A stretch of 64,000 bases of DNA from Gnomoniopsis sp. IMI 355080 (lineage: Eukaryota; Ascomycota; Sordariomycetes; Diaporthales; Gnomoniaceae): contig JAPEVC010000058.1 in NCBI GenBank assembly GCA_027946555.1, forward strand, positions 62,001-126,000. Direction: 5' to 3'. The notes beneath the pieces were generated by a model. That model did not search any database, was not told the DNA's origin, and worked only from the letters and a program-made list of their open reading frames with translations. Every line of letters begins with the position of its first letter. The first letter of the stretch is position 1. Below, one piece after another: positions 55,010-64,000 of this stretch. Position numbers and translations under genes: made by a program.

Positions 55010-55818
55010 ATGAAGTTCTTAGACATCATGCTGCTCACAGCGAGCTCTGTTGCTGCCCAGAGCGGCAAAGCAACGACCACCGTGAGAACCACAGCCTTCA
55101 ACAGATGGATCTTGTGAATCTTTCACTGACGCCTTTTCAAGCGTTACTATGATGGCCTCGAGGGAGCCTGCGGCTGCGGATCGAACAGCGCGATGTTCTC
55201 TTGGCAGGTAAATCAAACGCGCTCTTCTCTTTTCTCTTACTTGCTTTTATTTCAGTTGTGCTTCTTTGATGCATTTGATCTCTCCATGTCAAATGACAAC
55301 ACTTTATACTTACCAAGCTTGTTAGTCTGGAGGAAACGGCTTCTACACCGCCGCCGGCTCCACCTCACTCTTTGGCAGCGGCACTTGGTGCGGCTCGGGG
55401 TGCGGTAAATGCTACAAACTCACTTCTACAGGATCTGCGCCAAGCGGACAGGGTACAGGTGGTGATAGCGGACAGAGTATCATTGTGATGGTAACAAATC
55501 TCTGCCCTTACAGTGGAAATGAGAAGTGGTGTCCCCAAAGGTGAGTCTCTCCCAGGCGGGCCAAAATCCCCACCCCAGCCCTTCTTCTGGGAGGGCCCCG
55601 CCGAAAGAGCGCATGATTGCACGCGGCGTGGTTTGAAAGAGATTTTTCGACTAACATTTATGATTTCTCGAAGTGGCAACAACGATTACGGCTACGAGTA
55701 TCACTTTGACATCATGGCTCAGAATGAGGTCTTGGGAGACAACCCCATTGTGGACTTTGAGGAGACTTCGTGTCCTAGTGCCGCCTCATCGGATTTTTCG
55801 CAGTGTCAATGCGCGTAA
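55010..55818 (+). CDS. GH45 endoglucanase, Cel45A-like, without cellulose-binding module
   Basis: Secreted beta-1,4-endoglucanase of glycoside hydrolase family 45, similar in pattern to Trichoderma Cel45A (EGV). Exons 55010-55081, 55142-55207, 55326-55540 and 55674-55818 give 165 residues. Signal peptide MKFLDIMLLTASSVAA; mature start SGKATTTRYYDGLEGACGCG, the GH45 opening signature. FSWQSGGNGFYTAAGS, GTWCGSGCGKCYKLTSTG, QSIIVMVTNLCPYSGNEKWCP and YEYHFDIMAQNEVLGDNPIVDFE follow. The chain stops at CQCA, right at the end of the catalytic domain, so the linker and CBM1 of Cel45A are absent. The Cys pair present in Cel45A between STG and GTGG (CSSC) is also missing here, costing one disulfide. 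Intron 3 is long (133 bp) and C/G-rich. Confidence 0.9.
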
Positions 55819-56342
55819 GGGGAATAAAGAATCACATTCTTTGTATATATAAAGCTCAAACGAGGACATTTTCGAGGAGAATAGAACAAAGCCATTCCTT
55901 TGTCATGAGTCCGATGGCCGCATGGTGCCTGCTATCATGGCGTTGTCATATTGCTCCACAGATCGAAACCGGGTTGACGATCCGAAAATTATATGTGGTC
56001 AAGTTTCAAGTCATCCTATTACGACTTTGTGACGTCTTTACCAAGCGTAACAGTCCTCAGTAAAGGGGGGGGGGGACTTTTGGGGAAGACAAAACGAGAT
56101 ATAGATTTCATATGTTGTATGCGAGAGAAAAGAAAAGGTCGAGGTGCGGCGAGAATCGAGCCTCTGACGAGAGTGAAAGTAAGATTACGCGCGCTGGCAC
56201 TTGACTGGTACTCATCGAATGCAGAGTCTTGGTTACGTGCAAGTTCCTACTTGATATGCTCGCGGTCGACACCGATGATTGGAAATGCCTTTAATACCAC
56301 ATTGCTACCTAAGCTAGGTGCACCAAACCCATTCGCCCCCAC
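55819..56342. terminator. Convergent 3' spacer between GH45 and NmrA-like genes
   Basis: 524 bp between facing stops. It holds an 11-G run at 56065-56075 and a short minus-strand stretch with a B-box-like GGCTCGATTCTC near 56151-56162 followed by a T-rich run; too incomplete to call a tRNA. Confidence 0.4.
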
Positions 56343-57314
56343 TCAAGCGTACCGAGCAACCAATGCATCCAGTTCACTAGCAGAGAGCTCCTTGATGCCC
56401 AGCAACTCGTTGTCCAGCTTCTCAAAATGTGCTCCGTATCCTTCACCAAAGATGCCGACCTGGATGAACTTGACCGCGAAAATGGCTGGATCCGGTTTCT
56501 CTTTCTTCAGCTCTGCGAATGCTTCTGCCTGCAGGTCATCCACAGGGACCACGGTTTCAGTCCATGCTTCTGGCTGTCCCGAAGCCTTTTTGCCCGCAGC
56601 AACCAGTGCCTTTAGTGTTGTGGCGGCGCTCTGAACATAGACGGCTCTGTTCTTCGTCTCGGCTAGTTTGCGTAGGACTCCAGCCACAGCCTTGCCAATG
56701 TCGGCTAGGGTCGTAGCACTGAAGACGCGGTCGCCCCCGTCGTAAAGCTTGGCTTGTTTGTTCTTGACGTCAATCAAGAAGCCGACCATGAGTCCCCAAT
56801 CCAGGAACGGCCCATTCACAACGAGTGTGTAGCTCAAGCTACCTGCTTCCGCCTTCTCTCGGAGTGCCTTTTGAACGACGATTTTGCCGCCGCTGAAGAC
56901 CGGGAGAGCAGCTGTCTTAGGGTTGAGCGTGTCACAACCAAATTCTGATGGAATATATCGCTTTACGCCAGCTTGAGAGGCCGCCTCGATCAATTTGAGC
57001 TGGGCGGGCACAAACGCATCATTCAGTGTTGAGACAACAGCATCCTGTCCTTGTAGTGCAGCAACGAGTGAGTCCACGGAGTCGTAGTCCACCTCAACAG
57101 CAGACACACCGGCGGGGAAAGTGCGAGCACCGCCTTTGCGGGTGAGAGCGGTCACTGCGAAGCCAGCAGAGACAAGTTGCTCTACGATGGCGGGCCCAAG
57201 GTTGCCGGTGGCCTAGATAGTAGATCTGTTAGATTCCATAGATTTGGCTGTATGGTGAACTATACGACATATACATACTCCGGCCACAGCCACTTTGGTG
57301 ATAGTCTCGCTCAT
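56343..57314 (-). CDS. NmrA-like / isoflavone-reductase-like NAD(P)-binding protein
   Basis: Atypical short-chain dehydrogenase of the NmrA/PCBER group, 301 residues; exons 57314-57279 and 57212-56343 with a 66-bp GTATGT intron. The Rossmann nucleotide-binding loop spans the junction and reads AVAGATGNLGPAIVEQL (GxxGxxG). ALTRKGG gives a basic residue after strand 2, which favours NADP(H). DAVVSTLND, KLIEAASQAGVKRYIPSEFGCD (family hallmark SEFG) and YTLVVNGPFLDWGL follow. The lysine expected in isoflavone-reductase active sites is in the region GGKIVVQKALREKAE. Members either reduce small aromatic or phenolic molecules or act as redox sensors binding transcription factors; sequence does not decide. 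It is cytosolic: no targeting signal. Confidence 0.88.
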
Positions 57315-59229
57315 GATGTGTGGATGTTGTGTTTGAGTTCTGATGGACAACGAAATATGAATTGTTTGCGTCTCGAGCAGCCAAATTATCAAGTATTAAG
57401 ATACTTCTTGTCAATGACAGGTTACTTATATAAACAAGATTACTATCTTTCTGCAAACTGGAGCTTACTTGTATTAGCCGGTGTCGGCTGGAAAATCTGG
57501 ATATCCTTGCTATTATATATAGATGTGGCCAGTGGCCTCTGGCATGCGTTGCCAAGTATCTCGGACTCGGAAACTACAATGCTCTTACAATGTAGTAGTA
57601 CTTGAATCCTAACCGTGTCTTCCCGCAAAGTCAGACTCGAAGCGTGTATGAAGAAGCAAGGTCCGTGCAAGCGCATGTTTCGCAACTTGTGCCTCTTTGT
57701 TCTCTTTGCGAATGGGTCTGCAGCTGCTGGTCAACGCACGGTACCGTAGGAGGAACGCCCATATCGAATGGACTTTGCGGCTTGACTAATAAATGGCAAC
57801 ATCGTACCATGACTTACAAGATGCCCCACACTGCGTTCTTTTCTTGACGATGAGCGTACATACCAGATACGAGGCGAGAGGTCCCGCGAAGGATTCAGCG
57901 TCCGTATTGGGTGACTGATCCATTCGTCAATGCTACATAGTAGTTCTCACAGCTGCTCGACGGAGCGAGGCGCGCGGTCGAAAATCGGTTACATGGATTG
58001 CGCTTCAGATGAGATCAACCCTAGCCCCAATCCGTGGGGCGCGCGCTCTTTTTCGCTTGCGGCGGTCTAAGACCCACCTCGCTGCGCACTTATAAGTATT
58101 CTGGTGCTATAGTAGCACCAAACACTAGGAGAGGAACCCACTTTTTGTTTATAATACTGCGTACGGGGAGAGGCCAAAGTCTTGAGATCAAACTGTACAG
58201 GGTACTATGCATCTTCAACATATATTATCCGCTTACGAAGGCAGTCATGTGAGAGAGTGGAGACGACGTGCTTCTTCACGAGTCTGTTTAGGCATTGTAC
58301 GCCCAGTTTGTGACATATCATTGCATATGGATTGATAATTCTAATTTCCTTCTCTTTGCTAACACTTCAGGTATGAGCAACTCTCTCGAGTCTAGACGAA
58401 CTAAGGATTAACGTGGTCCCATTCGAACAAAATAGGCACACTCGAGCTACGGATAGCTTGATCCCTCCGGTAGAAGAATATGCCATAGGTGCTGGCGTGG
58501 CTAATAAGATTACTCATCTAAACTTGGAAACGAGGCTCGACTAAAGTGTGCTTGGCAATCCATCGTCGTAAGGCGCAAGCGCATTTCAAATCAAGTCGCA
58601 TGTTCGTCTTGATGGGCAGAAAGATAGTTTTGGGATGGGATGGAATGAGCAGCCGATGACGACGTTTTGTCAGGTGCGAAATGTCTTATACACCTAAGTA
58701 CAGAGTACTTACGCCTACACCGTACTGTACCCGTACACGAGAGATAGGGAGCTTGGTGTGTGACACCGCCCACCTCTCGAATGTACAAGTATTGTCGAAG
58801 GAGTTTCTCCTTCATATTTACGTTCGACTCCATAGTATCACGTACTGCTTGTCCGAGTACCTGTTCACTCAAGTACGAAACTAGTAGTCAGGCTGCGATC
58901 AAAACTCCGCCCATGTGTCTCGTCTACTCCAAGGCAGATAAATGCCCAAAAGTCTCACGAGTCACTTGAGACGAGCAAGATTTCGTCATGTGCATTTTTT
59001 TGGCCTCGGGAGAAGAAGAATTTCCAAGTTGACAGGGCTCCACATTCCACAACCAATTACATGTATATATCATAGTAATGTCTATCTCTCACGCTTGCCC
59101 AGGTACCGTACCTGCAGTAGGTCATCCAGATTCCACGTCGCTCCAATATCTACCTAGGTAGATTCTGTGTGAAGCACGACAAGCACGAACGAATCGACTT
59201 CCAAGCAGTTGCGGCTTCTATTTCTTGAA
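57315..59229. other. Intergenic region upstream of the NmrA-like gene
   Basis: 1.9 kb with no supportable ORF. TACCTAGGTA occurs at 59151-59160. It includes the NmrA-like promoter and the 3' region of the acyl-CoA ligase gene. Confidence 0.4.
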
Positions 59230-61504
59230 TCAGAGCCTTGGGCCCTTGTGAGCTCTAGAAGCCTTCTCCTTGTCTCTCAACAAACGCCTCAAGATTTTAC
59301 CGCTGGGACTTTTAGGTACCTCATCCACAAATTCGATGCCGCCCTTGATCCACTTATATGGGGCCTTGTGCTCTTCGACGTGCTTCAGTATGGAGCGAAC
59401 AACTTCCTCTTCAGCCTTATCCGCAAAAGCCGCCGCCTTGACCACAAAGGCCTTGGGGACCTCACCGGATCGTTCGTCCGGGACTTGTATCACAGCGCAG
59501 TCGCCGACGGCAGGATGGGAGAGGAGGTGTGCTTCCAGCTCCGCAGGTGCTACTTGATGACCTTGTAAAACAGCATTAGCTTGGTGAGCTTACTGACTGA
59601 GTGAGTGATTTTGCCCCCCGAGGATACCTTTTACTTTGATCAATTCTTTGATGCGGTCGACTATCACAATATGTTCGTTACCGGAAGGTGCCAGAGTGAC
59701 CACTGCCTCTACACTGTCATGTCAGCATGTGGAAGATTGCCAAGGGGCCTGTAATTATCTGGGAGTCGCCCACACAGCACAGCAAGTACGGATAAAGTTG
59801 ACTTTCCACGGGACTGGGCTCGCAACACTTACCGTCGCCTGTCTTGACCCAACGGCCACTATCGTCGTGTACAAAGGTCTCGGCTGTCGCCTTCTGATTG
59901 TTTAGGTAACCTAATGCCGCAGAAGGGGATTGGATCCAAAGCTCTCCCGGTGTGTCATATTGGGTAATCTCCTTGCCGTCCAACCCGACGACCTTCGCCT
60001 TGGTTGCAGGGCACAAAGACCCAGAAGACTTGTTAAGTATGTCGTGCTCGCTTGAAGAAATGACAATTGTCGACAGTTCTGTCATGCCTGGTTGCGATCT
60101 CAATCAGCATATGTTTCCACAAGCACGGTGGCAAGGGCCAGTGACCAACCGTAGCCTTGCGCTACGCGCCACTTCGGAAAGAGTTTGACCATATCTTGAA
60201 TAGTTTCCTCGCCCAGGGGTGCTGCTCCACAAAAGATGACCCTGACACTGTCAAGATTATATCTCTTGCATTCATCAGGACTCCTCGTCATTCGGATAAC
60301 GATTGGAGGTACCTTTTGGTCGAAGTGTTAGTATACTACAAGCGACAGCAGGCAAGGCACCGAAAAGCTCACATACCAAATACAGCTGGTTCAGCTTGAA
60401 ACGCTCAATGGCCTTCAAAAATGTTGGCATCTCAAATTTGGGTAGCACGACAACCTCGTCTCCTCGCCAAACGTTCCCATGTGCAACAACAACAAGTCCG
60501 TAAATGTGGCTAAAAGGGAGTAGTCCAAGCACGCTCTGAGTATCAACACCGAAGTTCTTTCTCCCATACGTCTCATGCACGGCATATTGCATCGTGTTGG
60601 CAATAATGTTTACGTGGGAGATCATGACTGCCTTTCTGCTCGGCCATATCAGCATCGCCGCCCAAAGTAGAGTCTCAAGAAGTCCCTTTAGGGCGGATCA
60701 AGGGTGACTTACGGTAGTCCAGATGTCCCACTCGAGTAACAGAGAAAGGAAACTTGTCGTGCGCCTTGGCCTCGAGCCCATTGTAGAGCATCTAGCTTGG
60801 GCAGCTTCGCCCCTTCGCCAATTAAATCTTCAACGCTGACGAATCCATCCGCCACCTCAAATCCTGGCATTCCCATGATCCATATCTTGTTCTTTGCTAG
60901 GCCTGCCGCTTTCGCGGCTTCAAGTCCGACCTGTAGCTGTGGCACACCGACAAAGAGAGCTCTGGCGCCAGAGGACTTGAGTTGATGCGTGAGTTCCGGT
61001 GCCGAGTATGCCGCGTTGGCTGGCGTCACAATTCCGTTGAGTCTGTGTATAGCATAGGCGACTGTCATGTAGTCAATCTGCTCAGAAGTGTCATTATTCT
61101 GCTGAACAGTGATGATAATAGTGCAGCAAAGGGTATTGCATTAAGAGGTGCCCATACTGTATTGAAAGAGAACATGCACGCCACCTTGTCCCACTCGGTC
61201 TCTTCGTTTACTTGCCATCCTAGACGCTTGCCTATGGCACGGGCAAGAGACTCATACCGGCTGCTGACCTGGGCGAGGGTAAATGTCTTGCCGGTAAGTC
61301 CACAAGTGAAAGGATTTCTGCTCTTTTCGATGGGATGACGGCCATGTGCAGGGTTCGTCATGAATTCAGCAATGGTGATGCTGTCTGGTGGGTCTAAATA
61401 CAAGTCAACGGTGCTGTCCTGCTTTAAGGACGGTCATTGTAATTTGTCAATATGTACTCACCAAGGGGCAGCTTCGGTACCCACGAAGGTGGATGGAAGA
61501 CCAT
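59230..61504 (-). CDS. 4-coumarate-CoA ligase-like AMP-binding enzyme
   Basis: ANL-superfamily adenylate-forming enzyme that activates an aromatic or fatty carboxylic acid to its CoA thioester. Eight exons: 61504-61462, 61393-61158, 61077-60713, 60635-60377, 60312-60150, 60087-59833, 59708-59628 and 59561-59230, total 577 residues, every phase closing. Motifs are MVFHPPSWVPKLPLDPPDSITIAEF (start), the P-loop YSSGTSGLPKAVM across intron 3, LLPFSHIYGL, VIFCGAAPLGEE, GYGMTEL across intron 5, DTPGELWIQSP and WVKTGD (the adenylate Asp). Next come IVDRIKELIKVKGHQVAPAELE (the hinge) and SPSGKILRRLL with the catalytic Lys. The chain ends in PRL, a weak variant of the peroxisomal PTS1 tripeptide (SKL type). 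Fungal enzymes of this kind often work in peroxisomal breakdown of phenylpropanoids or in fatty-acid activation. Substrate is not decided by sequence. Confidence 0.92.
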
Positions 61505-63175
61505 GTTCAAAGGCACACCGGGAAAGACGGATTCACGTCAACCTTGCAACATACGATGCAGTATATGATTGATGGAAAGATGGGTTTATGGGAAATGCAG
61601 TCAATATTTCCCACAGTCTATGCCCAAACCTGAACCTGAGAAACTGTTGACTGGTGTGAACTCCAAAAGAGAGAAGCACCACAACTTGTTTCTCTGGACC
61701 CGGCATCTCGGGATCCCATATTTGGAGACTTTCACCACCCTAATGATAGAATGTCCCTGTCATTCCGGACTTTCCCCGCATCAAAGAATCTGGGGAAGCC
61801 ATCTCCGGAGTGGCTCCAAAGCAGTGAAACACAAGGAGCAATGCCACTATGACTAGACCATCCGTTTGCCGAACGAAGCAAAATCAGAAATTGTTGTCTC
61901 TGTGTACATGACCTTCTTCCGTCATTCTTATTGTATAAACCTCTAGATCATGTGTGATTCTGACTGAATATTTCCTCGAAAGTGTCGGATATTCGAATTT
62001 TGCCGGCGGCACACGAGATCCATTTTTAATGATGTGGCCAACGAGCTCTCATTGGTAAGGGTAGCAAAACCCTCATGCTCATTGTTTCTACGACACTAGG
62101 GCGGAGGGTCAGCACGAGGGCAATAAGGCGGGAATGATCATGCATAGTGCATTATTATTGTAGGTTTGGCACAGCAGGACTGTTCAGTGCACTTCACTAT
62201 TGGATTGGCGAAATAATCATGACTCCTGGACAGTTGTTTATGTTGTGTCCGGCCTAACATAAACATGCCTGATTGGAGGGAGGCAAGAACTGTTCTGCAG
62301 GCCATATATCAGAACAGATAAAGGCTACGGAGCAGGCGGTCCTCGAAGTTGAGCTCCGGGATCGTTCGCCGCGTGGTCATTCTTCGCTTTGGGGCTGCTA
62401 GTATGTAAAACCATACTGCTACGGCCGATTGTGATCACCGGCGCTATCTTCACTCTTGAGCTTCATAGCCTCCGAGCCTCCCCAGCAGTCTGAACCAATA
62501 ACTGAAAATGGTGTTTTGAAAACTGGTAGGCCCTCGCCTTATCACCAAGGCTTCCCTGGCGACCAAGGTGAGGTGACGTTCCCATTGATACCGTGGAGGT
62601 TCTATACAGCTCCGCGTCGATAAATGTGTGAAGTTGAGGCCTTATTCGGAAACCGGATCATGACTGAAGGAGTTGCGGCGCGGTAGATGTCTTGTCGAGT
62701 CGTCTGTGGTGGAACGATCTTTGCGATGCCTGGTCTCGAGTGGAATGTTAGTTGATGATGCAAGCCCTGATGGCAGGCTTGATGACCTTGGGCCCATTCC
62801 TATTCCTGTTCATGTCACATATCGATCCCCATTCCCCGTTATGATGCCACCACATGACACAAGACGAAGAGATATTTGTGAAGACCAGACAAATCGATCG
62901 ATTCTCTAGATGTTCGCGATAACGCAAGACCAAGCGTCCTCGGGCTCCCAGTTGCGAAGGCACCCTACGCCCGAAAGCAACACAAAGAAGCATGCAATAT
63001 TCATGATGCCCGTAACCGAAGAGACCGTCATTTGGTTCCTTGTCGGAAACCTGTCTCTCCCATTTTCCGTACCGAAAGTCATCCGCCTTGCTTACAAAGG
63101 CTGGATCCGCTAGCCTAGTCGTCTCGATTCGTCGGTCCAACAATAGGTCATTCCACCAACTCCCTTGGGGCGCGC
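61505..63175. other. Intergenic region between acyl-CoA ligase and eS30 genes
   Basis: 1.67 kb holding the ligase promoter and the eS30 3' region. The longest open frame (minus, about 157 codons ending at 62748) lacks an ATG at its left limit and has no domain. No RNA gene is seen. Confidence 0.4.
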
Positions 63176-63756
63176 TTAAGAGGTGGGGTTGGGGTTCATC
63201 TGTTCGTCTTGTGTCAGCCAAACCTGCATCAACACGGAGACGATGGCTCGCAAGCCATCTGTGATCGAGCCATCGGTGGGTCGACTGGTGCGCACCTTTC
63301 TCTTGCCTCCGGTGAGCTGGACGTTCACGAAACGGCGAGTGTACTTGAGCCTCTTCATGGCACGGCCCTTACTGCAGAGCTGTCAGCTTTTGCTTGCTTT
63401 GATTTCACCAGGATAGACGTCGCAATCGAGATTGTGGTCGGATGATTCGTTGCTCAATCGCGCATCGTATCGCATCGCGTGGTGGGGAATTGATCACACA
63501 TACGGCAGCTTCTTCTTCTCTGCATCATGAACACCGTCAGCACTCAACCGCCCAATATCTAAATTTCGCAATTCAAGGAGTTACGCACCCTGAGGCTCAA
63601 CCTTGGGGGTCTGAGACTTGACCTTGCCGGCACGGGCGCTGTTTGGGGAGAAGTTTTGTCAGAATTTTTTTTCTTTCCCGCTTCACGAGGCTGCAGCCAG
63701 CTCTCCAAATCCCATCAAGTCGGTAGCTCTTACAGAGATCCGTGAACCTTTCCCAT
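63176..63756 (-). CDS. rps30: 40S ribosomal protein eS30
   Basis: Small basic ribosomal protein of the 40S body near the mRNA entry/decoding region. Five exons: 63756-63734, 63638-63589, 63519-63504 (16 nt), 63371-63296 and 63199-63176, total 62 residues, the standard eS30 length. The spliced protein reads MGKVHGSLARAGKVKSQT, PKVEPQEKKKLPKGRAMKR, LKYTRRFVNVQLTGGKRK and MNPNPTS, matching eS30 nearly residue for residue. Fungal eS30 is made without the ubiquitin-like leader found in animal FAU, and none is encoded here. Upstream, CACGTG at 63929-63934 is a Cbf1/E-box-type site and CCGATAAG closes the window at 63993-64000. No ORF longer than about 24 codons of the gene is left intact in any one exon. 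Confidence 0.96.
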
Positions 63757-63928
63757 TTTCGATGATGTTTTTTCGTGACTGTCGATGTACTGATCGTTGT
63801 CTTGACACTGAGCGGAACAGTCGGTTGGCGTGAGGGTTTGGGCTTGTCGGTGGATGAGTCTGAGTGTGGATTTGCAAGGGAAGCGGCGACTTTGCCCCCC
63901 GCTAGCGTGAGCCGCTAATTCTGAGACC

Positions 63929-63934
63929 ACGTGA
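63929..63934. promoter_or_regulatory. CACGTG element upstream of eS30
   Basis: The palindromic CACGTG lies 173 bp before the eS30 ATG in the context GACCACGTGACC. Cbf1-type sites are known at ribosomal-protein promoters of several ascomycetes; the role here is inferred. Confidence 0.35.
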
Positions 63935-64000
63935 CCGTCTTATCCCCTTGGCCTCGCTGTGCTGGAGCAATGATCGGCGTTAAGATAAGCAACCGATAAG

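Noticed and set aside
56141..56240. tRNA-like stretch on the minus strand (B-box-like GGCTCGATTCTC followed by TTTT)
   Set aside because: I could not pair an acceptor stem, D-arm and anticodon stem around it, so at best it is a decayed tRNA fragment; tRNAscan-SE would decide.
62748..63221. 157-codon minus-strand frame
   Set aside because: No ATG at its left limit, overlaps the eS30 last exon, no domain.

Overview
The window is nuclear DNA of a filamentous ascomycete (Pezizomycotina, most likely Sordariomycetes). The evidence is short introns of about 50-170 bp with GTAAGT/GTATGT donors and CTGAC/CTAAC branch points, and fungal-only families: a PTH11-like rhodopsin-domain protein, a Pal1 protein, an asco-laccase with a C-terminal DSG plug, a Trichoderma-Cel45A-like GH45, a cutinase, and a HAM-4/PRO45-type FHA protein. 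Genes are spread at roughly one per 3 kb with long gene-poor gaps. No transposon, CRISPR array, rRNA, convincing tRNA or virus was found. I support 21 protein genes, most with exon structures worked out by hand so that reading phase closes across every intron, plus one doubtful orphan ORF.

Layout. 0.5-4.0 kb: New1/Elf1-type ABC-F ATPase (-). 5.7-7.0 kb: amidohydrolase/decarboxylase (+). 8.4-8.8 kb: small GPI-type surface protein (-). 8.8-13.3 kb: gene-poor, with one orphan ORF. 13.3-16.9 kb: two secreted proteins (+), a CE1 feruloyl-esterase-like enzyme and a GxSxG hydrolase-like protein. 19.7-24.1 kb: two seven-helix membrane proteins (+), a Git3-like GPCR and a PTH11-like protein. 24.2-28.6 kb (-): a RecA-fold protein with an eroded P-loop, then Pal1. 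28.6-34.0 kb: no gene. 34.0-35.3 kb: mitochondrial helical-repeat protein (-). 37.2-40.5 kb: cutinase (+) and laccase (-) tail to tail. 42.8-43.4 kb: Mgr2 (-), hidden in five tiny exons. 44.8-53.7 kb: a housekeeping block with FHA/STRIPAK protein (+), SPOUT methyltransferase (-), membrane-anchored thioredoxin (+) and Rsm22/METTL17 (+). 55.0-55.8 kb: GH45 endoglucanase (+). 56.3-57.3 kb: NmrA/isoflavone-reductase-like (-). 59.2-61.5 kb: 4-coumarate-CoA-ligase-like enzyme (-). 63.2-63.8 kb: ribosomal protein eS30 (-).

How the genes work together. There is no clear biosynthetic cluster. One theme is translation and mitochondrial biogenesis (New1, Rsm22, eS30, SPOUT methyltransferase, Mgr2). Another is attack on plant cell walls and aromatics (esterase, cutinase, laccase, GH45, acyl-CoA ligase, decarboxylase-type amidohydrolase). 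The second set is spread over about 55 kb with housekeeping genes between, so co-regulation is only a hypothesis. The most interesting items are the pseudo-RecA protein, a GC-AG intron, micro-exons of 8 and 16 nt, overlapping upstream ORFs before the FHA gene, and two short palindromic or GATA-like motif families in intergenic DNA.
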